DNA from: Acidimicrobiaceae bacterium
GTDB lineage: Bacteria > Actinomycetota > Acidimicrobiia > Acidimicrobiales > RAAP-2
NCBI GenBank assembly: GCA_003133685.1
Contig: PKYQ01000028.1
Location: 1 to 64,000 of the forward strand
DNA: 64,000 nucleotides
Reading direction: 5' to 3'
Shown here piece after piece: positions 7,806 through 16,231 of the stretch. The notes under the pieces were generated by a model that was not told the DNA's origin, searched no databases, and saw only the letters and a list, made by a program, of their open reading frames with translations. The number at the start of each line of letters is the position of its first letter. The stretch's first letter is position 1. The position numbers and the translations under genes are program-made.

Positions 7806-8704
7806 AGGCGCTCGTCACCGGGGCCGACGGATTCGTCGGGCATCACCTCCTTGAACACCTGCGCACCAGTGGCGACGACGCCGTCGGCGTCGACCGCGAA
7901 TGCGACGTGACCGACGTCGAGAGTGTCCTCGCCACTTTGCGGCGCGTGCAGCCCGACACGATCTACCACCTCGCGGCGTTGACCGCCGTCGGCGAGTCGT
8001 GGTCGAACCCGGTTGAGTACACCCGCGTGAACGTGTTGGGCACGAAGAACGTCCTCGACGCGGCCAGCGACGCAGTGCCATCGGCGAGCGTCGTGCTCGT
8101 CAGCTCGGCCGACGTCTACGGCGTCGTGGGGCCCGAGGACCTGCCCCTCGTGGAAACGTTTCGCGTCGCCCCGGCCAATCCCTACGCCTCGAGCAAGGTG
8201 GAGGCCGAACACGTGGCGCACGACGCCGTTCGTGAACGCCATCAACGCGTGGTAATCGCTCGGCCTTTCAATCACCTGGGACCTGGTCAGTCCACTGCCT
8301 TCGTGGTTCCCGCGCTCGTTGATCGACTGCTCCAGGCCGTGGACGACGGCGCTGACGAGATAATCGTCGGCGACCTCTCGACGCGGCGCGACTTCAGCGA
8401 CGTTCGCGACGTCGTACGCGCGTATCGTCTACTCGTCGAGAAGGGTATCAGTGGTGAGGTGTACAACATCGCCTCCGGTGTCGACGTCGAGCTGTTCGAC
8501 ATAGCGCAACGTCTCGTCGCGGCGATCGCGCCGGGCGTCCGTCTCGTCACCGATGAGTCGCTGATTCGACCGGTAGAAGTCCCGGTGTCGTTGGGCAGTT
8601 ACGAAAAACTTCGGCGAGCGACGAAATGGCGGCCGATGATCACGCTCGACATGTCGCTGAACGACGTCATCGACGAAATGCGCCGTCGTCGCGGTGATTC
8701 ATAA
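7802..8704 (+). CDS. NAD(P)-dependent sugar epimerase/reductase, GDP-6-deoxy-mannose reductase-like
   Basis: A 300-residue extended SDR enzyme. The nucleotide-binding motif is GADGFVGHHL (about 7-16), the catalytic Tyr and Lys are Y128 and K132 in YASSK, and SSADVYG carries the active-site Ser region. RPFNHLGPGQ and the short length (no extra insert) resemble GDP-4-dehydro-6-deoxy-D-mannose reductase (Rmd), which makes GDP-D-rhamnose. A GDP-mannose 4,6-dehydratase would be needed and is not in this window. It is the last gene of the coupled operon; the next gene starts 81 bases later with room for its own promoter. Confidence 0.82.
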   Translation: MKALVTGADGFVGHHLLEHLRTSGDDAVGVDRECDVTDVESVLATLRRVQPDTIYHLAALTAVGESWSNPVEYTRVNVLGTKNVLDAASDAVPSASVVLVSSADVYGVVGPEDLPLVETFRVAPANPYASSKVEAEHVAHDAVRERHQRVVIARPFNHLGPGQSTAFVVPALVDRLLQAVDDGADEIIVGDLSTRRDFSDVRDVVRAYRLLVEKGISGEVYNIASGVDVELFDIAQRLVAAIAPGVRLVTDESLIRPVEVPVSLGSYEKLRRATKWRPMITLDMSLNDVIDEMRRRRGDS

Positions 8705-8785
8705 GTTATTGACAAGAAATCGCGGCGAGACATATTCGAAAGCAGCCGAGGCGCTCCGCAAGAGCCAACTAACCTTTAAGGGCCC

Positions 8786-11700
8786 ATGGAATCTCGAGCT
8801 CCGGCCGTCGTTGCCGTCGTCGTTACCACCGGTTCCGGGCCGGGTCTAGAAGCCGCAGTCGCTTCTCTCGCGGTCCAGAACTACGAGGAACTAAGCCTGC
8901 TCGTCGTCGCGAACGGGGAGACCGAGCACGTCACGGCCCGCGTCGCCGCCGTCGCCCCCAACGCCTTCGTCCGGCTGCTCGAAGAGAATCGCGGCTTCGC
9001 CGCGGCCTGCAACGAGGCGTCGTTGATGGTCGAAGGTTCGGCGTTCTTTCTGTTCTGTCACGATGACGTGCGACTCGAATCGGACGCCGTGCAGATGATG
9101 GTGGAAGCGGCCTTTCGAACTAACGCGGGCGTCGTCACTCCGAAGGTCGTCTCCTACGACGATCCGATGGTGTTGCTCCACGTCGGCCAGACCTGCGACC
9201 GCTTCGGCGTCGTGCACGAGCGCGTACAACTCGGAGAGATCGATCACGGTCAACAGGACCTCGAGCGCGACGTCTTCGTCGCACCCGGCGGCGCCACACT
9301 CGTGCGCAGCGACCTCTTCGCCACGCTGCGGGGCTTCGACCCGCTGATCACCGCGTTGGGCGAAGACCTCGATCTGTGTTGGCGTGCGCAGATCGCGGGC
9401 GCGCGCATCGTGGTGGCGCCGTCGGCCAAGGTCGCCCACCGTGAGACGATCGCCTCCGGCGAGCGAGCGGTCACGGCCATCGGCACCCGCGGCGCCAGTC
9501 GCCAAGACCTCCAGCGCCGGCACCAACTGTTGGTGGTGGCGACCGGATGGGGTCGCCGTTACGCATTCACGACGTTGTTCGCACTGTTGTTGATGGACTC
9601 CATGGAGTTCGTCCTCGCGATCGTCGGGCGCGACACCGACCGCGCCGGCGCGATCCTCGGGTCGTGGCGTTGGCTCTTACATCACCGTCGCCGTATTCGC
9701 GAGCGCCGCCGTCAACGTCACGAGATCCAGGTCCTCTCCGACGAAGAGCTTCGTCGACTGCAGGTCGGCGGCGCGAGCCGACTCAAGCGCTTCGTCGTCC
9801 TTCTGATGCGCGAGGGACTGGACCGCGCCCGCGGCATCCTGCCGCCCGAGGCGCTCGAGAACCACGAGTTCGACGCCGACGCGGTCGGATTCGCGGCGGC
9901 CTTTTCCGAAGACGAAGAGTTTGACGAGATTCCCGACAGCGCGATGATGGAGCTGCGGAGTCGACCGGCGCGCGTACTGACGTCGTTCCGTTCGCAGGCC
10001 GCCACGGTGTTGGTGGTCATCGTGCTGTGGCTGATTGGCTCGCGCAATCTCGTCGTGACGCACCTGCCGTTGATCGGCCGTCTCGCGCCACTGGACTCGT
10101 GGTCGATGATGTGGCGGCACTTTTTCTCGTCGTGGTCACCCAACGGCGTGGGCACGGGTTCGCCGGGCATGCCCGGGTACGCGGTGCTCGCCGTCGCGGG
10201 CACGTTCGTCCTCGGGCGCATGGGCCTCCTCCCGCGCCTGGCGTTGATCTTCGCGATCCCGATCGGGGCGATCGGTGTGAGCCGGCTCTTGAAGGGGCGA
10301 GTCTCCAACCGCGCTCGTGTCATCGCCGCCATTTCCTACATGGCGCTGCCGCTCGGACTCGACATGATCAGCCAGGGTCGCGTCGACGTGCTGCTGGTCG
10401 TGGCGGGACTGCCCTTCGTCGTTCGACGACTCTTCGAGCTGATGGACGTGCCCGGCTTCCGTACCCAGCCCTACGGCGAACCGGTGGCCTTCGGTCATCG
10501 CGGATGGCGAACGACGCTGTCTGGGCAGCGCATGATCGCGGTGATGCTCATCGCGACTCTCACCGCGATGGCGCCCGCGACGTTGATCGTCGTCACGCTC
10601 GTCATCCTGGGGGTGTTTCTCGCGCGACTCTTCGAAACCGACGAGGGCGTCAACACGTCGGGTCCCTGGCGTTTCCTCGGTTCACTGTGGCTCAACGTGG
10701 CCATTCTCCTCTTGCCCCTCACGATCGACGTGGGCCTCGCCGGACGTCGCGCACTCGGCGTGTTCGGTCTGGCGCGCGGCCCCTGGTCGGTGCCGTCATT
10801 CCCCGGAATGCTCCGCGGCGCGGACGGCGGGTTCGGACTGTCCTGGGCCGGATGGCTGTTGCCCGGCGCGGCGCTCGTCGGCCTTCTGCTCTGTCGAGGC
10901 GAGCGTCGCCGCATCGCCACCAAGGCCGCGTCGATCGCGTCGTTGACATTGGTCGTGGCCGCCCTCGACGCTCGCCACTGGATGGGTTCATTCGCTCCCG
11001 ACCTCGACGTCCTCTTGGCGCTCTACATGGTGATGCTCGCCCTGCTCATCGGCCTCGGTGTCAGTGCCCTCGAGAACGACCTGCGTCAGGCGAGCTTCGG
11101 GTGGCGCCAAGTCGCCGCCGGCCTGACGGTGACGGCGTTGGTCGTGGCGGCCGTGCCGTTCGCGGCGATCTTCGCGAGTGGGCGATTCGATCTGCCCACG
11201 ACGAGTGTCGCCGAATCGTTGAGCACGCTGGCCCCTTCATCGACCGGGGGCTACCGCGTCCTATGGCTCGGCGACCCGTCGGTCCTGCCCCTCGCCGGGT
11301 GGTCGGTGGCGCCCGGGCTGGCTGTCGCCACGTCAACGAATGGCCTGCCCAGCGGGACGTCACTCTTCACGACGCCGGACTCGGGCACGAGCAACGCGAT
11401 CCTGGATGCCGTGCAATCGGCGCTGAAGGGCGAGACCGTTCGACTCGGCCAGTTGCTCGCCCCGGCCGGGATCTCGACGATCGTCGTGATGAACTCATCG
11501 GCCCCTGAACTGCAAGGGGTCCAGACCGTACCGCTGCACCCCGTACCGAGCGTGTTGTTGACGGCCTTGGGGCGACAGAGCGACCTCTCGCTCGAACTGC
11601 AGACCAAGTCGGTCGAGGTCTTCTCCAATTCACTCTTTCGCGGCATTGTCTCTGAGAGCGTCGCCGATGAGAAAGTACCGACACCAATTTTCTCCAGTAC

Positions 11701-12049
11701 TTCCAACAGTGGTCCGGTGATCCCGGGCGCGAGTGTGCAGGCCGGTTTCGCCCCGGCGAGCGCCTTCGGTCTTAACGTCGACGGCCAACCGACGTCTCGC
11801 GCGATTGACCACCTCTGGACACCGATCTTTCAAGTCAGTGCGACGGCCGGTCAAGGCGACGGCAATCGAGGACCATTCGCCCAGCTGGTGCTTCGTCGTC
11901 TACCACTCAACGCGCTGCTCGCGGCGTTCACGTTATTGATGTGGGCCCTCGTCTGGCTGGGATTCGGTTGGGTCCATCGACTCGAGTGGCTCTTCACTGG
12001 TCGACGGCGCGCGGCGCATTCGCGACGCACCAAGGAACTCCATGAATAG
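8786..12049 (+). CDS. Large family 2 glycosyltransferase fused to a multispanning membrane domain
   Basis: A 1087-residue protein. Residues about 8-270 form a GT-A family 2 catalytic domain: VVVTTGSGPGLEAAVASL, CHDDVRLESD (metal-binding DxD-like) and GEDLDLCWRAQIAG (ED...W). A linker with charged residues (about 290-390) is followed by roughly ten hydrophobic segments between about 405 and 820, an extracytoplasmic stretch (about 830-1040) and a last membrane helix near 1050-1070. The layout suggests sugar transfer to a lipid or polymer with a membrane-embedded export or second GT-C part. The next gene overlaps by 8 bases. Similar pairs with a DUF5719-type protein are found in actinobacteria. 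Confidence 0.85.
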   Translation: MESRAPAVVAVVVTTGSGPGLEAAVASLAVQNYEELSLLVVANGETEHVTARVAAVAPNAFVRLLEENRGFAAACNEASLMVEGSAFFLFCHDDVRLESDAVQMMVEAAFRTNAGVVTPKVVSYDDPMVLLHVGQTCDRFGVVHERVQLGEIDHGQQDLERDVFVAPGGATLVRSDLFATLRGFDPLITALGEDLDLCWRAQIAGARIVVAPSAKVAHRETIASGERAVTAIGTRGASRQDLQRRHQLLVVATGWGRRYAFTTLFALLLMDSMEFVLAIVGRDTDRAGAILGSWRWLLHHRRRIRERRRQRHEIQVLSDEELRRLQVGGASRLKRFVVLLMREGLDRARGILPPEALENHEFDADAVGFAAAFSEDEEFDEIPDSAMMELRSRPARVLTSFRSQAATVLVVIVLWLIGSRNLVVTHLPLIGRLAPLDSWSMMWRHFFSSWSPNGVGTGSPGMPGYAVLAVAGTFVLGRMGLLPRLALIFAIPIGAIGVSRLLKGRVSNRARVIAAISYMALPLGLDMISQGRVDVLLVVAGLPFVVRRLFELMDVPGFRTQPYGEPVAFGHRGWRTTLSGQRMIAVMLIATLTAMAPATLIVVTLVILGVFLARLFETDEGVNTSGPWRFLGSLWLNVAILLLPLTIDVGLAGRRALGVFGLARGPWSVPSFPGMLRGADGGFGLSWAGWLLPGAALVGLLLCRGERRRIATKAASIASLTLVVAALDARHWMGSFAPDLDVLLALYMVMLALLIGLGVSALENDLRQASFGWRQVAAGLTVTALVVAAVPFAAIFASGRFDLPTTSVAESLSTLAPSSTGGYRVLWLGDPSVLPLAGWSVAPGLAVATSTNGLPSGTSLFTTPDSGTSNAILDAVQSALKGETVRLGQLLAPAGISTIVVMNSSAPELQGVQTVPLHPVPSVLLTALGRQSDLSLELQTKSVEVFSNSLFRGIVSESVADEKVPTPIFSSTSNSGPVIPGASVQAGFAPASAFGLNVDGQPTSRAIDHLWTPIFQVSATAGQGDGNRGPFAQLVLRRLPLNALLAAFTLLMWALVWLGFGWVHRLEWLFTGRRRAAHSRRTKELHE

Positions 12050-13403
12050 CCCGCGCCGCGCACCACTGTTCGTGGTCCTGGCCCTCGCGTTGATCGTGGT
12101 GGGACTGTTGAGTTCGACGGCCAAAAGCGTCAATCCCTCGCAACTGCCGAGCACCCTCGCGCTCAACGGTCGGGCCGAATCGACGGCGCTCTACTGCACC
12201 GGGTTCTCGAACGCGAAACTCGGTGAATCGGGTCGCGTGGTCTTAATCAATACGACCGGCCATTCGCACGAGATCACCATCGATCACGTCTCGAACCTGG
12301 GGGTCGGCTTCTCCAACGAATTGAAACTTGGCGCGTACGAGCAGTTCGGCTTTGATCCGAGTGCTGGCGTCCGCGGGGACTACTTCGGGGTCGGCGCGCA
12401 GGTCAGTGGGGGCGGCGTCGTAGGCGTTGAAGTGACGAAAGAGCGCACCAGCGAGGCGCCCTGCATCTCGAGGGGCATTGCCAACTGGTTCGCCGCGGGC
12501 TTCGACACGACCGTTGGATCAACCGCGATCTTGAGCGTCTACAACCCCACCGCGACGCCCGCGGTCTTCAACGTCTCGACGTTCTCCGCCCAGGGCTACG
12601 TCGCTCCGCAGAAGTTCCAGGGTTACGCGGTCGGCGCCCACTCCCAGGCCGAGATCAACCTCGGCACCGCGATCGTCGACTTGAGTGACGTCGGCGTGCA
12701 CGTTCGCGTCCTTCGCGGCACCCTCGATATCGTCGGCCTCCAGCACTCCGGTCCGACGGTGTCGTACAACCCCGGCGTTGGTGAACCGTCGACCTCGGCG
12801 ATCTTCCCTCTGGTCACGACGGCGAACAACGCCACCGCGCAAATTCGCTTCTCCAATCCCGGGCCGACGCCGGCCAACGTCACGCTCAAGGTGACGCTCG
12901 CGTCGTATCACGTGCCGAACCAGACGGTGAGCGTCGCGCCCTACGGCAGTGCCGTCGCGTCGATCACACCCAACTCGGCCATCGCGGCGGCGGGCTACGC
13001 GAGTGTCGCGATGAGTTCGAATCAGCCGGTGATCGCCGCGCTCGCGACGGGCACGGGAAACAACATTGCCCTCAGCGCTCCGCAGTCACCGGAACCGGAA
13101 TATCTGGTGGGCGACTTCACGGGTCGGGGATTTGCCGCGGCCACGTTGACCAACACGTCGGCAAAGTCGATCTCGATCGACATCACCAGACTGTCGAGCC
13201 GGGGAGGCGCGACGTCGATCTCGAGTCAACTTCATCTGGCGGGCGACACGACCGAGAGCGTGCGAAGCGCTGTTCCGGTGCTCGCCAATCTCCGCGGTGT
13301 CGTGATGATCGTCGAAGCGTCGCGGCCGTCGTTGATCGTGACGCTCGCGTTGCCGACCAGGCCGGCGGGAATGACGGTGGTCTCGGGCTTAGACGGTCGG
13401 TAG
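12042..13403 (+). CDS. DUF5719-like secreted or membrane-anchored protein
   Basis: A 453-residue protein starting at ATG 12042 with AAGGAA upstream, inside the end of the glycosyltransferase gene. A hydrophobic segment at about 7-24 acts as signal anchor. The rest is built from beta-rich stretches, with repeats such as VYNPTATPAVFNVSTFS and RFSNPGPTPANVTLKV that look like tandem immunoglobulin-like folds. This matches the actinobacterial DUF5719 family in architecture and in its position behind a giant GT2 protein. It probably works outside the membrane with that enzyme. The molecular function is unknown. Its 3' end overlaps the convergent ftsH end by 15 bases. Confidence 0.75.
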   Translation: MNSPRRAPLFVVLALALIVVGLLSSTAKSVNPSQLPSTLALNGRAESTALYCTGFSNAKLGESGRVVLINTTGHSHEITIDHVSNLGVGFSNELKLGAYEQFGFDPSAGVRGDYFGVGAQVSGGGVVGVEVTKERTSEAPCISRGIANWFAAGFDTTVGSTAILSVYNPTATPAVFNVSTFSAQGYVAPQKFQGYAVGAHSQAEINLGTAIVDLSDVGVHVRVLRGTLDIVGLQHSGPTVSYNPGVGEPSTSAIFPLVTTANNATAQIRFSNPGPTPANVTLKVTLASYHVPNQTVSVAPYGSAVASITPNSAIAAAGYASVAMSSNQPVIAALATGTGNNIALSAPQSPEPEYLVGDFTGRGFAAATLTNTSAKSISIDITRLSSRGGATSISSQLHLAGDTTESVRSAVPVLANLRGVVMIVEASRPSLIVTLALPTRPAGMTVVSGLDGR

Positions 13404-15404
13404 CGTGGGCGGCTGCCAACCCGGGAGCGGCGCAACGACGGGAGGGACCGCGGCGGTGGGGTCCGGACTCTTCTTCGACGCGGACGCACCGACACCAGCG
13501 AGTGAACTCACCGTCTTTGTGCCTTCGGGATGAACTTGTTCACCGTGGGCTTCATCGATCAATCGAGCGGCGGTTTCGCCGTCGATCGTCTCGTGCTCGA
13601 GCACCGCGCGCGTCAGGGACTCGAGGCCGCGGCGGTGCAGGGTCAAGACCTCAATGGCGCGTGACTCCTGTTCGCGAAGGATCCGCTCCACCTCGTCGTC
13701 AATCACCTGGGAGGTGTGGTCCGAGTAGTCACGAGTGTGCATGAGGTCCTCGCCCAGGAAGACCTGGTTGTTCGATCCCCACGCCATCGGTCCGATCTCT
13801 TTGGACATACCCCACTCGCGCACCATGCGGATCGCCAGTTCGGTATTGCGCTGGAGGTCGTCGGCGGCGCCGGTGGAGAGGTCACCGTAGACGAGGAGCT
13901 CGGCGACGCGACCACCCATACGCATACAGAGCGAGTCCTCGAGGTACTGACGCGCCACGATGTGACGGTCCTCGGCGGGCAACGTCATCGTCACGCCGAG
14001 CGCCATCCCGCGCGGGATGATCGTGATCTTGTGCAGGGGATCGGTCTTGTCGAGGACGTAGGCCAGCAGCGCGTGCCCGCTCTCGTGATAGGCGACCCGC
14101 TCGCGCTCGTCGTCCATCAGGACCATGGTGTCGCGCAGTTGTCCCATCATCACCCGGTCGCGGGCCGATTCGAAGTCCTCCATGCCAATGGTCGTCGAGT
14201 GTCGACGAACGGCGTGGAGGGCCGACTCGTTCACGAGGTTCGCCAGGTCGGCGCCGCTCATGCCGGGCGTGCCGCGCGCCACCATCGCCAGGGAGACCGA
14301 GGGATCGAGCGGTTTATTCTTCGAATGAACCTCCAGGATGGGCAGGCGTTCTTCGAGGTCCGGCAGCGGCACCACGATCTGGCGGTCGAATCGGCCGGGA
14401 CGAAGAAGTGCCGGGTCCAGGACGTCAGGGCGGTTGGTGGCGGCGATAACGACGACGCCCTCGGAGGGGTCGAAGCCGTCCATCTCATTGAGCATCTGGT
14501 TCAGCGTCTGTTCGCGCTCGTCGTGGCCGCCACCGACACCGGCGCCGCGCTTTCGTCCGATGGAGTCGATCTCGTCGATGAAGACGATGGCCGGGGCCTG
14601 CTTGCGCGCCGTCGCGAAGAGGTCGCGCACTCGACTGGCGCCGACGCCGACGAACATCTCCATGAAGTCAGAACCGGAGACCGAGAAGAACGGGACGCCC
14701 GCTTCGCCGGCGACCGCGCGCGCGAGCATCGTCTTACCGGTGCCCGGAGGGCCGACGAGCAAGATGCCCTTCGGGATCAACGCGCCGATCTCTTTATAGC
14801 GACCCGGCGTCTTCAGGAATTCGACGATCTCGCTGATCTCTTGTTTGACACCGAAGTACCCCGCGACGTCCGCGAAGGTCGTCTTGGGACGATCCTGATT
14901 GAACTGTTTGGCTTTGGAGCGACCGACCGACATCATGCCGGTCATCTGGTTGCGCGCCTGTCGCGACAAGAAGACCATGAAGGCGACGAAGATCAGCGCC
15001 AGGATGAGATACGGCAGCAATGCGCCCAAAAGATTTGACGGATTCGCGAAGGAGACCGCCACGTTGTCGGTGGTGCGCAGTTTCGTGATGTCACTGTTGA
15101 TGGGGGTTGTCGGGCCGTTGGTGGTGTAGTTGATGCCATTGGTCAACTGGCCAGTGATCACCCCGGACGTCGAGTTGATGACCGCGGTGTCCACCTGCTG
15201 ATGGGACGCGTCGTGCAAGAGTTTCGAGTACGTGATCGTCTTCACGACTTTGTGTCCGAAGAGCGGTGGAATGACGAAGATGGCGAAGACGAACGCGATG
15301 CAGCCAATCATCAGAAGTCGTCGTCGGGCGTCCGGAGCCATTGGCTTGTCGCCGCCCGGAACGTACTTCTTGTAGCCGGACGGTTCTTCGGGTGCGTTAC
15401 TCAC
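13389..15404 (-). CDS. ftsH: ATP-dependent zinc metalloprotease FtsH
   Basis: A 671-residue membrane-anchored AAA+ protease that degrades membrane and regulatory proteins. Two transmembrane helices (about 30-47 and 131-152) flank an extracytoplasmic domain. Walker A is GPPGTGKT starting at G218, Walker B is IVFIDEID, the second region of homology follows, and the zinc site is HESGH (H440 to H444). The C-terminal tail is Pro-rich. The GTG start at 15404 is preceded by a -10 hexamer with a 6-base gap. No tilS, hpt or folE neighbour is present, unlike many actinobacterial ftsH loci. Confidence 0.97.
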   Translation of the reverse strand: MSNAPEEPSGYKKYVPGGDKPMAPDARRRLLMIGCIAFVFAIFVIPPLFGHKVVKTITYSKLLHDASHQQVDTAVINSTSGVITGQLTNGINYTTNGPTTPINSDITKLRTTDNVAVSFANPSNLLGALLPYLILALIFVAFMVFLSRQARNQMTGMMSVGRSKAKQFNQDRPKTTFADVAGYFGVKQEISEIVEFLKTPGRYKEIGALIPKGILLVGPPGTGKTMLARAVAGEAGVPFFSVSGSDFMEMFVGVGASRVRDLFATARKQAPAIVFIDEIDSIGRKRGAGVGGGHDEREQTLNQMLNEMDGFDPSEGVVVIAATNRPDVLDPALLRPGRFDRQIVVPLPDLEERLPILEVHSKNKPLDPSVSLAMVARGTPGMSGADLANLVNESALHAVRRHSTTIGMEDFESARDRVMMGQLRDTMVLMDDERERVAYHESGHALLAYVLDKTDPLHKITIIPRGMALGVTMTLPAEDRHIVARQYLEDSLCMRMGGRVAELLVYGDLSTGAADDLQRNTELAIRMVREWGMSKEIGPMAWGSNNQVFLGEDLMHTRDYSDHTSQVIDDEVERILREQESRAIEVLTLHRRGLESLTRAVLEHETIDGETAARLIDEAHGEQVHPEGTKTVSSLAGVGASASKKSPDPTAAVPPVVAPLPGWQPPTLPTV

Positions 15405-15410
15405 CAGACC

Positions 15411-15416
15411 AGCCTA
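15411..15416 (-). promoter_or_regulatory. -10 hexamer TAGGCT of leaderless ftsH promoter
   Basis: Read on the minus strand, TAGGCT is followed by 6 bases and then GTG of ftsH. No Shine-Dalgarno sequence is present, so a leaderless transcript is predicted. Confidence 0.5.
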
Positions 15417-15481
15417 GAGGTGAACTACGACTCCTTAACTTGCACCTGTGGAAAACTGAGCGCTTGTTAGGGTAATTGTTT

Positions 15482-16231
15482 GTGGATTCTTTGATCGACG
15501 CCGAAACAGTCGAGCGCCCCAGAGTGTTGGCAATCGTGCTCGCGGCCTTCATCGGATTCCTCGCCGGTCAGATTCTCGGCGCGGTTTTCCAGCTCGTCGG
15601 AACGTCGCTGACCCACTATCCGGGCGGACTCAACGCCCTCGCGAACGCCAGTTCCCCTCCCTGGTGGGCGAACGTGCTCGGGCTCCTCGGGCTCTGGACG
15701 GGATTCGGCGCCGCGATCTACTACGCCTACGCCTACGGGAATCTGCGCAACCTCTCGAACCAGTGGCGCGTCCGGCCGAGCGACGTGTTCTACGTCGCGC
15801 TCGGCGTGGCCTGTCAGTTCATCGTCGACGCCGCGTACATTCCCTTTCACGTGCACCACCTGAACGGCCCCGTGAACCACCTCTTCGGCTCGGTGGTGGG
15901 CGCGAGTTTCGTCCTGCTGATCATCATGACCACGTTCTTGGCGCCGATAATGGAGGAGTGGCTCTTTCGCGGCGTGCTCTTTCGAGCGTTGAGTGAAGGC
16001 GGCCGGAGGGGCGGTTCTCGCGCGAGCGTCGTGGTCGGCGTCGTGGCGAGCGCGACGCTCTTCGCCCTGGCCCACGGTGAGCCGTTACAGTTCGCCGGCC
16101 TCTTCTTCCTCGGCATGGTGTTAGCGACGCTCCTGTGGCGCACCAAGCGGCTTATTCCGAGCATCGTGACCCACGTGTCCTTTAACGGTGTCGCGATCAT
16201 TGCGCTCGTCAGCCAGCGATCGAATCATTGA
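15482..16231 (+). CDS. CPBP-family intramembrane glutamic protease
   Basis: A 249-residue membrane protein of the CAAX-protease/bacteriocin-processing (Abi) family. It has about six to seven hydrophobic helices. Motif 1 is EEWLFRG with E158 and E159, motif 2 contains H198 in ALAHGEP, and motif 3 is THVSFNG, all needed for intramembrane proteolysis. I prefer GTG 15482 over TTG 15476 because a TAGGGT hexamer (15468-15473) lies 8 bases before it. The stop shares one base with the start of the following large membrane gene, so they are coupled. Targets are not predictable. Confidence 0.88.
   Translation: MDSLIDAETVERPRVLAIVLAAFIGFLAGQILGAVFQLVGTSLTHYPGGLNALANASSPPWWANVLGLLGLWTGFGAAIYYAYAYGNLRNLSNQWRVRPSDVFYVALGVACQFIVDAAYIPFHVHHLNGPVNHLFGSVVGASFVLLIIMTTFLAPIMEEWLFRGVLFRALSEGGRRGGSRASVVVGVVASATLFALAHGEPLQFAGLFFLGMVLATLLWRTKRLIPSIVTHVSFNGVAIIALVSQRSNH

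Noticed and set aside
10027-11508. 493-codon shifted frame inside the large glycosyltransferase gene
   Set aside because: Arg-rich translation with no motifs, whereas the main frame has membrane helices throughout.
13716-15038. 440-codon plus-strand frame opposite ftsH
   Set aside because: FtsH is unmistakable on the minus strand, and the antisense product has a His/Arg/Asp-rich composition without domain features.
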